From CAYYMH01 sp964472785 (GTDB lineage: Bacteria > Zhuqueibacterota > Zhuqueibacteria > Thermofontimicrobiales > Thermofontimicrobiaceae), in the NCBI GenBank assembly GCA_964472785.1, contig CAYYMH010000021.1:1-64000 (forward strand): a stretch of DNA of 64,000 nt, in the 5' to 3' direction. Each line of letters starts with the position of its first letter. Position 1 is the first letter of the stretch. Under the pieces are notes generated by a model. The model worked only from the letters and a program-made list of their open reading frames with translations. It had not been told where the DNA came from and searched no databases. This document shows positions 16,575 through 24,385 of the stretch, one piece after another. The translations under genes were made by a program, and so were the position numbers.

Positions 16575-16670
16575 ATGCCACTAAGACTCAAAGGCACCAA
16601 GGAATAATAAGTGATAAAAATTTGAATTTTAAGGATAATTAATCTTTGAGCCTCGCGGCAAAAGAATAAT
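16575..16670. repeat. Dispersed repeat, CTAAGACTCAAAGGC family
   Basis: GCCACTAAGACTCAAAGGCACC at the left end and ATCTTTGAGCCTCGCGGCAAAAG at the right end form imperfect inverted ends. The right end closely matches copies near 44800 and 48210 (ATCTTTGAGTCTTTG... GGCAAAAGAATA). It fills most of the gap before the DUF2752 gene. Confidence 0.6.
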
Positions 16671-16678
16671 TTATGCTA

Positions 16679-17107
16679 TCAAATTTTTAGCGACAGTTCC
16701 CACAGAAATCTGATAAGTGCGAAAACAAACCAGGTGCTGAAAAAAATAATTAGTAATGGTTTCGACTTATCGGACAAAGAGATTTTTTGATACCTTTCTC
16801 CGGAGACCGCTTCAACCAAAAGTTTTATAAATAGAACCATTATGATCAAAAATATAATCGGGCCCATCAAATGGAATTGAATCGCGTCCCAAAATTGAAA
16901 GTGTGCGACTGCATGCAGCGACCGGCTCAATCCGCAAGTCGGGCAGCTTATTCCTGTTATTTCGTGGAATCGACAGTTTGTCAGACTAAACTGCACCGGA
17001 TTCCAAAAGAATAACAGAGTTAACAAAATGAAAATCGCGGCTACCCCATACCATCTTTGGGCAACTTGATTTTTCGTCAGCGTTTTTGATCCTATATAAT
17101 TTTTCAT
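16679..17107 (-). CDS. DUF2752 membrane protein
   Basis: 142 residues from the ATG at 17107. An open frame extends to 17164, but the extra codons fall inside a mobile element (17126-17244), so the shorter start is right. It has three hydrophobic segments and the DUF2752 signature GISCPTCGLSRS, followed by the hydrophobic FHLMGPIIFLIIMVLF segment. The paired cysteines may bind metal or form a disulfide. The family is widespread and uncharacterised. It follows the next gene upstream (17255-18187) in the same direction, with the mobile element between them. Confidence 0.8.
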   Translation of the reverse strand: MKNYIGSKTLTKNQVAQRWYGVAAIFILLTLLFFWNPVQFSLTNCRFHEITGISCPTCGLSRSLHAVAHFQFWDAIQFHLMGPIIFLIIMVLFIKLLVEAVSGERYQKISLSDKSKPLLIIFFSTWFVFALIRFLWELSLKI

Positions 17108-17125
17108 TGAAAAATTAGCTAATTC

Positions 17126-17244
17126 GTGTCTGTCCGTAAATGATGATATTTGTAGTACAAGCATCTTGCTTGTAATCTGAATATTAGACTTAGCATAGAT
17201 TTTTTCGCAAGCTGGAACCTTGCGTTACAATTCCGGACAGACAC
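17126..17244. mobile_element. 119-bp MITE, copy 1, TAATTC target duplication
   Basis: Perfect 11-bp terminal inverted repeats (GTGTCTGTCCG and CGGACAGACAC). The flanks are direct copies of TAATTC (17120-17125 and 17245-17250). The second copy at 48072-48190 differs at only 3 of 119 positions and has its own, different 6-bp duplication. Two small internal hairpins (ACAAG..CTTGT and CGCAAG..CTTGCG) are present. Non-coding. Confidence 0.9.
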
Positions 17245-17254
17245 TAATTCAAAT

Positions 17255-18187
17255 TTATACTTGGGGTATGTGTTCAGCCTGTTCCGGGAAAATTTTAAAA
17301 TCCGGACCGAACTGCTCCAAAAATTCCACACTGAACGCCCGGAACGTGTAAGAAATCGGCAACGTGACCACAGCATTGATATAGGGTATGATTAATAATA
17401 ACAATCCGACGCAGCAGGTAAAAATGATCGCAAGGATAACAAAAATCACAACGATGATATTAAGAAAAAGAATCAGAATACCATATAAAATGAAAGAGAT
17501 CCAATGTCTTGAAAAAATCGACAAAAATTTATGCCAGGCTTGAGTTGCAGTTAGGTTGTCCCGATACATGATTGGAACAATAAAGTCGCTCAAAAATAAG
17601 CTGACGTACGCGATCACGATCACGGTAATCAGCGCCAAAAAGATGATTCCCACCAATGACGGAACATGAGCAGCAACTTCAAAATCATGAACATGAATGT
17701 CATAAGCCAGGTTGAAAAAGAGGAATATGAATAGACCGATGATGGACAGACAAATTATGCCGAAAACAAGTCGCCAAACAAAAAGGGAGTTGCCGTGCAT
17801 CCTGTAATCATTCCAGGGTTGTGTGACTTTGGCGCGGTCGTGAACGACATTATCTAAAAACATAAATTTCCCACGGGAACTGATCCAGGTTAAGACAACG
17901 ACAATGGCGATGATGACCGGAATGATAAACATGATAAATGTGAGCCAGCCGGGGTGATCCATGAGCCATTCCCAGAAGTATAAAGGAGTAGCAAAAACAT
18001 CTCCCCAATCAATTTTATTGCTATCAGAGATTTTCAACCCACCACTTCCGTTGTGGCCATCCAACAAGCCTGCTAAAAATGCAGTGAAGCCAACGATAAA
18101 CCATTTCCCAAGATTGAATGGTTTAAACAGAGCCTTTGTCATTCGATTCCAGCCTTTTGAGAACGGAGCCAAAAATGCGATGTCCAT
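17255..18187 (-). CDS. Multi-pass membrane protein, unknown function
   Basis: 310 residues with about six hydrophobic segments: WFIVGFTAFLAGLL near 30, IMFIIPVIIAIVVVLTW near 90, VFGIICLSIIGLFIFLF near 145, then FLALITVIVIAYVSLFL, a long stretch FILYGILILFLNIIVVIF, and CCVGLLLLIIPYINAVV. The order and the DNLTATQAWHKF segment resemble the uncharacterised DUF7544/DUF4013-like membrane family. The C-terminal tail is soluble. The ATG has GGAGG 6 nt upstream. It may have been in one transcript with the downstream DUF2752 gene before the MITE inserted between them. Confidence 0.65.
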   Translation of the reverse strand: MDIAFLAPFSKGWNRMTKALFKPFNLGKWFIVGFTAFLAGLLDGHNGSGGLKISDSNKIDWGDVFATPLYFWEWLMDHPGWLTFIMFIIPVIIAIVVVLTWISSRGKFMFLDNVVHDRAKVTQPWNDYRMHGNSLFVWRLVFGIICLSIIGLFIFLFFNLAYDIHVHDFEVAAHVPSLVGIIFLALITVIVIAYVSLFLSDFIVPIMYRDNLTATQAWHKFLSIFSRHWISFILYGILILFLNIIVVIFVILAIIFTCCVGLLLLIIPYINAVVTLPISYTFRAFSVEFLEQFGPDFKIFPEQAEHIPQV

Positions 18188-18385
18188 AGTGCCTCCAAAG
18201 AAATTTCAATAGATGTTAGTTAAGTTTTGTCGAGAATGGAATTCAAAAATGGTTACGAAGTCAATTGAAAATATGCATTCTATACGTTACATAGAAAGAA
18301 AAAGTTACTATTTGAAATGTGAAAGACAAATTATAAAATGAATCTCATTTCTGCAATCATTTTAATTGATTAGTAACAGATTATC

Positions 18386-18874
18386 CTATTCGATTTTAAG
18401 CGCAACCCAGTTTTCCGAACGAATACCTCGTCCGACGACTGCCCCTAACCCGGCGCCAACCACAGCACCGGTCACGAAACCACCGGTAAATGCCTTGCCG
18501 GGATTAATAATTTCCCAACCGCCTTTGTTTTTGGATGCGTCGGTATAAGCTGCCAAACCCAGTGAAAGACCACCGGTAATCGCGCCGATCAGGGCACCTT
18601 TTTTTGTATTTCTGTTATAACCTTGACTGATTTCAATTTTTTCGATGTTTTGAAAAGGCACTACGAAATGCTTTGAACCAAAGGAAAAGAGTAAACTGTC
18701 TGAATGTATTTTTGTAAATTGGCCGATAAGGGGTTGAACAAACATTTTCGGTGCCGTGATTCGTATCCGATCACCTGGCGATAGAGAAGATAATTGCGCT
18801 GTCGATATTGACAATAAAAAAGAAAACAGAAATAGAAATATCAGGAACATAGTTAACGTTGATTTCTGTTTCAT
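18386..18874 (-). CDS. Exported protein with C-terminal glycine-zipper region
   Basis: 162 residues from the ATG at 18874 (AGAGAG about 6 nt upstream; a TTG two codons earlier is less likely). Signal peptide of about 25 residues ending in STAQ. Residues 30-90 form a small beta domain (LSPGDRIRITAP, HSDSLLFSF, VVPFQNIEKIEI) that looks like a fold sensing or binding module. Residues 95-150 are Gly/Ala-rich (GALIGAITGGLSLG, GGFVTGAVVGAGLGAVVG), the pattern of glycine-zipper membrane-associating segments. It probably sits in the envelope; no specific function is recognised. Confidence 0.65.
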   Translation of the reverse strand: MKQKSTLTMFLIFLFLFSFLLSISTAQLSSLSPGDRIRITAPKMFVQPLIGQFTKIHSDSLLFSFGSKHFVVPFQNIEKIEISQGYNRNTKKGALIGAITGGLSLGLAAYTDASKNKGGWEIINPGKAFTGGFVTGAVVGAGLGAVVGRGIRSENWVALKIE

Positions 18875-18934
18875 AAGCAATCTCTCTGTTAAAATGCCTT
18901 CATGATAAGCAGTGTTTCATAAACACAGTATGAC

Positions 18935-20446
18935 TTATTTCTGAATCATTCGCCCTGCTACTTTGGAGCGGATTCTTTTTCTCTCCTCAATATTCCGCGT
19001 AACAGCATCGGTCAACAGCGTCATCGTATCTTGAACATTTTTTGGTTCAAAGCCGAGATATTTTTCAGCGTTCGCCACCACAAAGTCCACAGTGGCAAAG
19101 GTATAATTTCTCTTGAGATTAAGCGGGATCCCATGAATCCACGCACCAAGAATTTTAACCTCGCCATTTCCAAGCTTTTCGTATTCATACTTTATCCCCG
19201 AGACTTGCAATATTCCGTGCAAATCATAAGCAGAAGCTCGGGCATTGAGTTCAACGAAGTCGAGTATGTCCTGCCCGGTCGCTGTAAAATAGGTAATTGT
19301 GTTGGAAAAGGGAAGGATATTTTTTATATCTAGCTTGGTTATCGGTCCTGCATTGAGGTTCTGGCGAAGACCGCCACTGTTTATTGCTGCGACATCAGAA
19401 TCCATATATTTGCGTATCACGTCAGCAACGAAATTGCCCAAGTTACTCTCGTGATGGTAGGAACGGCGCCACGGTGTGAGTAATTTGCCGATGACTCGGC
19501 CGTATTCTTTGTCGATTTGTTCCTGATATTTTTTTACTAATTTTTCAAGTTCAGGATTCGACTCAATGTCTTCGTTCCAAAGCGGAACCAGCGCGTAATC
19601 ATAATTTTCGATTCGGTCATTTTTTACCGATAGCTCCAGTTTTCCCACATTTCTTAATTTGTCCCCCGCCTGAACAATCAGCACACCATTGACTTTCTCT
19701 GCTTCTTTCATTCTTGTGTGACTGTGACCACCAATAATTAAATCGACAACTGAACCCACTTTTTGCGCAATGGATTTGTCGCTGCCAAGTCCGCTGTGGC
19801 TCAAAACAATGATTAAATCTGTTTGCGGATCAAGCACTGTTGCCAGAGAATCGACAACACTTGCCGCTGGTTTCAGGAACACCTGATTTTTCTGGGGTGC
19901 GTTGATATATTCGGGCAAATCATCAACTATCACGCCGATCACGCCAATTGATAAATCACCTTTTTGGTAAATGTGGTAAGGATTTTCAGTAAATAACTCC
20001 TTTTCTATCGTGAATAAATTAGCTGAGAAAAACGGATAATCAGCTAAATTTGTCAGTTGGCGTATGTTTTTTAATGAAATATCGAACTCATGGTTACCCA
20101 GCGTTTGTCCGTCATACTGGAGCAGGTTGAAAAATTGAATCATCGCGCCGCCCTGCACGCCGTTTACTTCAATATCACAAATCGGATTGCCCGTCATGAA
20201 ATCACCGGCATCCAGCAGAAGCAGATTTGTGTTATTGCTGCGGATTTTTTTGACATAATCATCCAATGCCAGAAACCCGCCTAATTTTCGCTCCGGTTTA
20301 TCCGGTTGATCCGATTTGATGGTCATGGGAACAAAGGAGCCGTGGATGTCATTAGTATGCAGAATAGTTATTTTTCCGTTATCTTCTGCTTGTATAAAAC
20401 TCGTGAACAAAGCAATTAATAAAGAGAGTAATGTTATTTTTTTCAT
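18935..20446 (-). CDS. UshA-like 5'-nucleotidase / cyclic phosphodiesterase, exported
   Basis: 503 residues from the ATG at 20446; GGA lies 7 nt upstream, and the in-frame GTG at 20452 falls in that ribosome site. Signal peptide ends near QAE. The N-terminal metallophosphatase domain has HTNDIHG (Asp33, His35), LLDAGDF, GNHEFD, LSHSGLG and GGHSHTRM, giving the two-metal site. The C-terminal substrate domain (about 320-500) has NLGNFVADVIR, AAINSGGLRQ, ILPFSNTI and VSGIKYEY. It should hydrolyse nucleotides or cyclic nucleotides in the periplasm for phosphate and nucleoside salvage. No other salvage gene is next to it. Confidence 0.9.
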   Translation of the reverse strand: MKKITLLSLLIALFTSFIQAEDNGKITILHTNDIHGSFVPMTIKSDQPDKPERKLGGFLALDDYVKKIRSNNTNLLLLDAGDFMTGNPICDIEVNGVQGGAMIQFFNLLQYDGQTLGNHEFDISLKNIRQLTNLADYPFFSANLFTIEKELFTENPYHIYQKGDLSIGVIGVIVDDLPEYINAPQKNQVFLKPAASVVDSLATVLDPQTDLIIVLSHSGLGSDKSIAQKVGSVVDLIIGGHSHTRMKEAEKVNGVLIVQAGDKLRNVGKLELSVKNDRIENYDYALVPLWNEDIESNPELEKLVKKYQEQIDKEYGRVIGKLLTPWRRSYHHESNLGNFVADVIRKYMDSDVAAINSGGLRQNLNAGPITKLDIKNILPFSNTITYFTATGQDILDFVELNARASAYDLHGILQVSGIKYEYEKLGNGEVKILGAWIHGIPLNLKRNYTFATVDFVVANAEKYLGFEPKNVQDTMTLLTDAVTRNIEERKRIRSKVAGRMIQK

Positions 20447-20786
20447 TTTCACATCCGTTATTTTTTTGTAATCACTTTTTATTGTGTAGAATTAAAAATT
20501 TAAAATGCATTATTTAGTTGCTAAATTCAATTATTTTGATTAATTTAATAAAAGAAAGATTCAAAAGCAACCGCTATTTTAGAATTTTAGAGTTGGCTAT
20601 TATTGGCAAAATTTTTGAGGTATGTGAGCCAGAATATTGAAATAGCAGTAATGTCATTTTTAATCGACACATTCTGTTAATGATTGACTTTGCTGATGAT
20701 CTGCCAAAAATAGCTTGATTTTTAATTAAAATTTTTTACATTCAGAATTGTACCAAATCACTTATGTTGTAACGGAGTAAATACGA
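20447..20786. other. AT-rich divergent intergenic region
   Basis: 340 bases between a minus-strand nucleotidase gene and a plus-strand lipoprotein gene. I see no gene, no clear inverted repeat and no member of the repeat families found elsewhere. A TTGACT at 20684-20689 is not followed by a good -10 at the right distance. Promoters for both genes must lie here. Confidence 0.6.
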
Positions 20787-21419
20787 ATGAAACAAATTAA
20801 GAAGATTATAATTTTTATATGGATTGTTTTTTTTTATTGCGGTCCCTCAATCCAATTAATCGAGGAACCGGTTGATGATGGCAATCTCATCATTGGTTCT
20901 TTGGTTTTGGACATCAATGGCTACCAGGACAATTATTTAACGATTAAAGAAAATATTGATCTGGCGATTGTCGGTAGAGTTTACAAGAGGGGCAAATTTA
21001 GAAATGTCAGTTTTTGGGCAGTCACTGATGAGCAAGGTTATTTTTACGTCGCCAATGTGCCGGAAGGAGAATATGCGATCAAAGGATTCCGTTTGGGATT
21101 GATGGGCGCAGAAGATATGGTCGTTGTGAATGAGCTGAATGATCCGCAGCGGAATTTTTATGAACTGCGGGAACAAGATGTTATCCCATTGAGCGGTAAT
21201 TTGCTTGATACCAAATCCCAGCATCGGATTATAAATTTCGAACATAACATATTCACTATTTTTCCGAATGGGATCGTCCGTTTTGAACGCCATGATCAAT
21301 TGAGTAATTTTAATCTTCTCACTGGTGAAACAATAAACCGTCCGCTCACTGAAATTTATTTTATGGATAAATTTGAGAATAGTTGCTGGACAAAGTATTT
21401 GCAGATGTCGATTAATTAA
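20787..21419 (+). CDS. Lipoprotein with carboxypeptidase-regulatory-like domain
   Basis: 210 residues. A lipobox-like WIVFFYC-GPS places a lipidated cysteine near residue 18. Residues 35-115 have the beta-sandwich pattern of regulatory-like domains: LIIGSLVLDINGY, then FWAVTDEQGYFYVANVPEGEYAIKGF. The remainder (FTIFPNGIVRFERHD) has no recognised family. It sits alone before an M14 peptidase gene, separated by a dispersed repeat. Likely an envelope lipoprotein of unknown function. Confidence 0.6.
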   Translation: MKQIKKIIIFIWIVFFYCGPSIQLIEEPVDDGNLIIGSLVLDINGYQDNYLTIKENIDLAIVGRVYKRGKFRNVSFWAVTDEQGYFYVANVPEGEYAIKGFRLGLMGAEDMVVVNELNDPQRNFYELREQDVIPLSGNLLDTKSQHRIINFEHNIFTIFPNGIVRFERHDQLSNFNLLTGETINRPLTEIYFMDKFENSCWTKYLQMSIN

Positions 21420-21458
21420 AAATTTCATTTATTCAAGAAACTGCTAAATTTTTACCTT

Positions 21459-21550
21459 GAAGTCTCCAAGTCTCGAAGAAAAGAAATAGTTTTAAGTCAA
21501 AGATTGTGATGAATTTAATTCTAAATACTTCGTGTCCTCGTGCCTTGTTG
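21459..21550. repeat. Dispersed CACGAAG-family repeat
   Basis: AAGTCTCCAAGTCTCGAAG at the left and ACTTCGTGTCCTCGTGCCTTG at the right are imperfect inverted ends of the family described at 5945. An open frame from the next gene extends back through the right end, which is why I place the start of that gene downstream at 21577. Confidence 0.55.
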
Positions 21551-21576
21551 AAAAAATAAAAACAGGAATTCCTCTA

Positions 21577-24195
21577 ATGAAAAATAAGATTTGTGCTACT
21601 ATTGTTTTATCTTTAATTTTCGTCTTAAATCATAATTCATTCATCGCTGCACAGACCATACTGTCTCCAAAATCGATTCTTGAATTCGAGATCGGTGAAG
21701 ACTATCATTTGGCAAATTATGATCAGGCAATCGCTTATTTCCGGGTGTTGGAAAATTCTTCTGACCGGATCAAGCTTTTTTCTGCCGGTCAGACGTCGAT
21801 GGGCCGGGACATGATTTACGCTGTTATCTCCTCGGCAGAAAATGTTGAGAATTTGGAAAAGTACAAAAGCATTGCCAAAAGATTGGCCTTTGCCAGAGGT
21901 TTGAACGATTCATCGGCTGCTAAATTGGCACAGGAAGGAAAAGCAATTGTTTACATCGATGGCGGATTGCACGCGTCCGAATGTGCGCCAGCACAGCATA
22001 ATATCCAGTTAGCTTATGAGTTGGTATCCACCGAAGACCCGAATTGGATTTCTGTTTTGAACGATGTGGTTTTGGTGCTCGTTTTCGCCAATCCCGATGG
22101 CATGAATATTCTGGATGAGTGGTACGAGCAAAATCTGGGAACGCCTTATGAAGTGAGTTCATTACCCTGGCTTTATCATAAATATGTCGGACACGATAAC
22201 AATCGCGATTCGTACATGCTGACTATGGCGGAAACGAAGAATTTAAATAAAATCACCAATCAAATCTGGTTTCCGCAAATCGTTTACAATCATCATCAAA
22301 CCGCTCCCTTTCCGGCGCGGATTTGGATTCCGCCGAACGCGGAACCGACCAATCCCAATGTGCACCCGCTGCTGGTGCGCTGGCAAAATTTAATCGGCTC
22401 AGCCATGGGAATGGCTTTTGATCAGCGGGGAAAAGAAGGTGCGATTTCACGAATTGTGTTTGATACCTGGTATCCCGGCTACGTTACTCAGGTTTGCGAT
22501 GCGCACAATATCATTTCCCTTTTAACAGAGACGGCGCTTTATCGTTATGCAACCCCGCATTTTTACACGGTGCGTGATTTTCCGGATGCGTATCAGGATT
22601 TCACCATTGCAGCTTTTTATCCCAATCCCTGGAAAGGTGGCTGGTGGCGGTTATCGGATGCGGTTGAATATTGTCTGATTGCGTCAAAGTCGGTGTTGGA
22701 AACAGCGGCGAAATACAAACAGACGCTGCTGATGGACCGTTACCGCATGGCACGGGACGTGATCCAGCGATTCAAAGACGAGCCACCCTATGGCTGGATT
22801 ATCCCGGAAAAGCAGACCGATCCGGGAGCGACTCAAATTATGCTCAAGAATCTGCACGAATTAGCGGTGGAAATTTACCGGGCAAAAACGTCTTTTACGC
22901 AAGACGGAATCCGCTATCCGGCAGGCACGTTCGTTATCCCGACCAGTCAGGCATTTGGCTTGTTTGCGAAAAACATGCTGGAAGTCCAGAAATACCCTGA
23001 TCTGCGAAAATACCCGCAATTATGGCAGGGCGTCATCCGGACGCAGAAATTCGAGGGCGCACCGCTGCGGTCGTACGATTTATCAGGCTGGACATTGCCG
23101 TTGCAGATGAATGTGAATGCCGTTCGAGTCAGTACGCCGCTAAACGCAGATTTGGAACGGGTTAAGAAAATTGATTTGGGGATTGGAAAAATTAATGGAA
23201 GAGCCGGCTATGCTTATCTGCTGGATCCCCGGGTCAATAACACCTATACCGCGGTAAATCGAATTCAGCGCGATGGCGGCAAGGTGCTTCGCGTTACTGA
23301 AGAATTTAAGGAAAACGGAAAAACCTATCCTGCGGGAACCTTTATCATCCGCAGTTCGGAAGTGAAAAAGGACGCAATGAGAGAATTGGCAGATAGTCTC
23401 AAACTTTCCGTCGAAACAATTTCGAAACGAATCGATAAACCGTATTTCGAATTGGATGCACCGAAAGTTGGGCTGTACAAATCATGGGTGGCAAACATCA
23501 ATGAAGGCTGGACGCGCTGGCTGCTGGAGCAGTACGAAATCCCTTTTGAAAATATTCATGACGGCGAAATCAAAGCTGGTAATTTGATTAACCGTTTTAA
23601 CGTCATTGTCTTGCCCAGTCAGCGCGAAAAAACGATTTTAGAGGGACATCAACTGGGAACCATGCCCAATAAATATGTCGGTGGTTTGGGAAACAGCGGC
23701 GTGGAAAATCTGAAAGAGTTTGTCGAAAAAGGGGGGACGCTGATTGGCATTAATGCATCATGTGATTTTTTAATTAAGAATTTCTCACTGCCTGTTACCA
23801 ATGTTTTGGATAAAGTGGATCATGACAAATTTATGTGTCACGGTTCGATTTTGAAAATGGAAATTAAAAATGACCATCCGGTTGCCTATGGGATGGAAAA
23901 AGTGCAGGCTGGTGTTTTCAATAATAGTCCGGCTTTCAAAATTCATCCGTCGTTCAAAGATAACGATTCTGCCACAGCAGTAGCAAAGTATCCGAAAGAG
24001 AAAATTTTACTGAGCGGATTTATTCATGGCGAAAAATACCTGCACCAGCAGGTGGCAGTCGCCGAAGTGCCGTTCAAAAAAGGGAAGGTCATTCTGTTAG
24101 GCTTCCCGGTTAAAAATAGGGGACAAGCACACGGTACATTCAAACTGTTATTTAATTCGATTTACTTCGGCGCAGCCGGGAATGTCAAGAAATAG
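21577..24195 (+). CDS. Exported M14-family zinc carboxypeptidase-like protein
   Basis: 872 residues from the ATG at 21577 (MKNKICATIV), which begins a good signal peptide ending FIAAQ; an in-frame ATG at 21532 lies in a repeat. Peptidase M14 domain about 35-370: GQTSMGRDM, then GGLHASECAP in which His132 and Glu135 are the first two zinc ligands, and YNHHQTAPFPARIWIPPNA with the third histidine. LLTETALYRY is in the place of the catalytic Glu segment. The C-terminal 500 residues include GTFVIPTSQAFG and PAGTFIIRSS repeats and a ThuA/glutaminase-like segment (FNVIVLPSQ, GVENLKEFVEKGGTLIG). Likely periplasmic or surface peptidase that trims peptides. A terminator follows at 24225. Confidence 0.85.
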   Translation: MKNKICATIVLSLIFVLNHNSFIAAQTILSPKSILEFEIGEDYHLANYDQAIAYFRVLENSSDRIKLFSAGQTSMGRDMIYAVISSAENVENLEKYKSIAKRLAFARGLNDSSAAKLAQEGKAIVYIDGGLHASECAPAQHNIQLAYELVSTEDPNWISVLNDVVLVLVFANPDGMNILDEWYEQNLGTPYEVSSLPWLYHKYVGHDNNRDSYMLTMAETKNLNKITNQIWFPQIVYNHHQTAPFPARIWIPPNAEPTNPNVHPLLVRWQNLIGSAMGMAFDQRGKEGAISRIVFDTWYPGYVTQVCDAHNIISLLTETALYRYATPHFYTVRDFPDAYQDFTIAAFYPNPWKGGWWRLSDAVEYCLIASKSVLETAAKYKQTLLMDRYRMARDVIQRFKDEPPYGWIIPEKQTDPGATQIMLKNLHELAVEIYRAKTSFTQDGIRYPAGTFVIPTSQAFGLFAKNMLEVQKYPDLRKYPQLWQGVIRTQKFEGAPLRSYDLSGWTLPLQMNVNAVRVSTPLNADLERVKKIDLGIGKINGRAGYAYLLDPRVNNTYTAVNRIQRDGGKVLRVTEEFKENGKTYPAGTFIIRSSEVKKDAMRELADSLKLSVETISKRIDKPYFELDAPKVGLYKSWVANINEGWTRWLLEQYEIPFENIHDGEIKAGNLINRFNVIVLPSQREKTILEGHQLGTMPNKYVGGLGNSGVENLKEFVEKGGTLIGINASCDFLIKNFSLPVTNVLDKVDHDKFMCHGSILKMEIKNDHPVAYGMEKVQAGVFNNSPAFKIHPSFKDNDSATAVAKYPKEKILLSGFIHGEKYLHQQVAVAEVPFKKGKVILLGFPVKNRGQAHGTFKLLFNSIYFGAAGNVKK

Positions 24196-24224
24196 ACCAG
24201 TCGAAAATTTTAACGTCAAAAAGG

Positions 24225-24267
24225 AGCGGAGTAACTGTTGATCGCCAATCATTTACTCCGCTTTTTT
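24225..24267 (+). terminator. Intrinsic terminator after the M14 peptidase gene
   Basis: A 10-bp stem, AGCGGAGTAA (24225-24234) with TTACTCCGCT (24253-24262), an 18-nt loop, then a T-run to 24267. It lies 30 nt past the stop and isolates the large downstream gene. Confidence 0.88.
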
Positions 24268-24385
24268 ATTGCAAATATTTTATATTTTTACTGTTTGACA
24301 TTTGGTATTTTTTTGTTATATTTAAAATTTTAAAATCATATCCACTCTGAACGTTTTACCCAATTTACCTTTGGAAATACGAAGC

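Noticed and set aside
17108..17164. N-terminal extension of the DUF2752 protein
   Set aside because: The extra codons lie partly within the 119-bp MITE; the ATG at 17107 gives the usual family N-terminus.
20684..20712. Promoter before the lipoprotein at 20787
   Set aside because: TTGACT is present but no acceptable -10 lies 16-18 nt downstream.
21532..21576. Earlier ATG for the M14 peptidase
   Set aside because: It falls in the dispersed CGTGTCCTCGTGCC repeat and would hide the signal peptide that starts at 21577.
24371..24385. TTG start for the giant fusion gene
   Set aside because: Possible but no better ribosome site than the ATG at 24386, which is the more usual codon; the difference is five residues.
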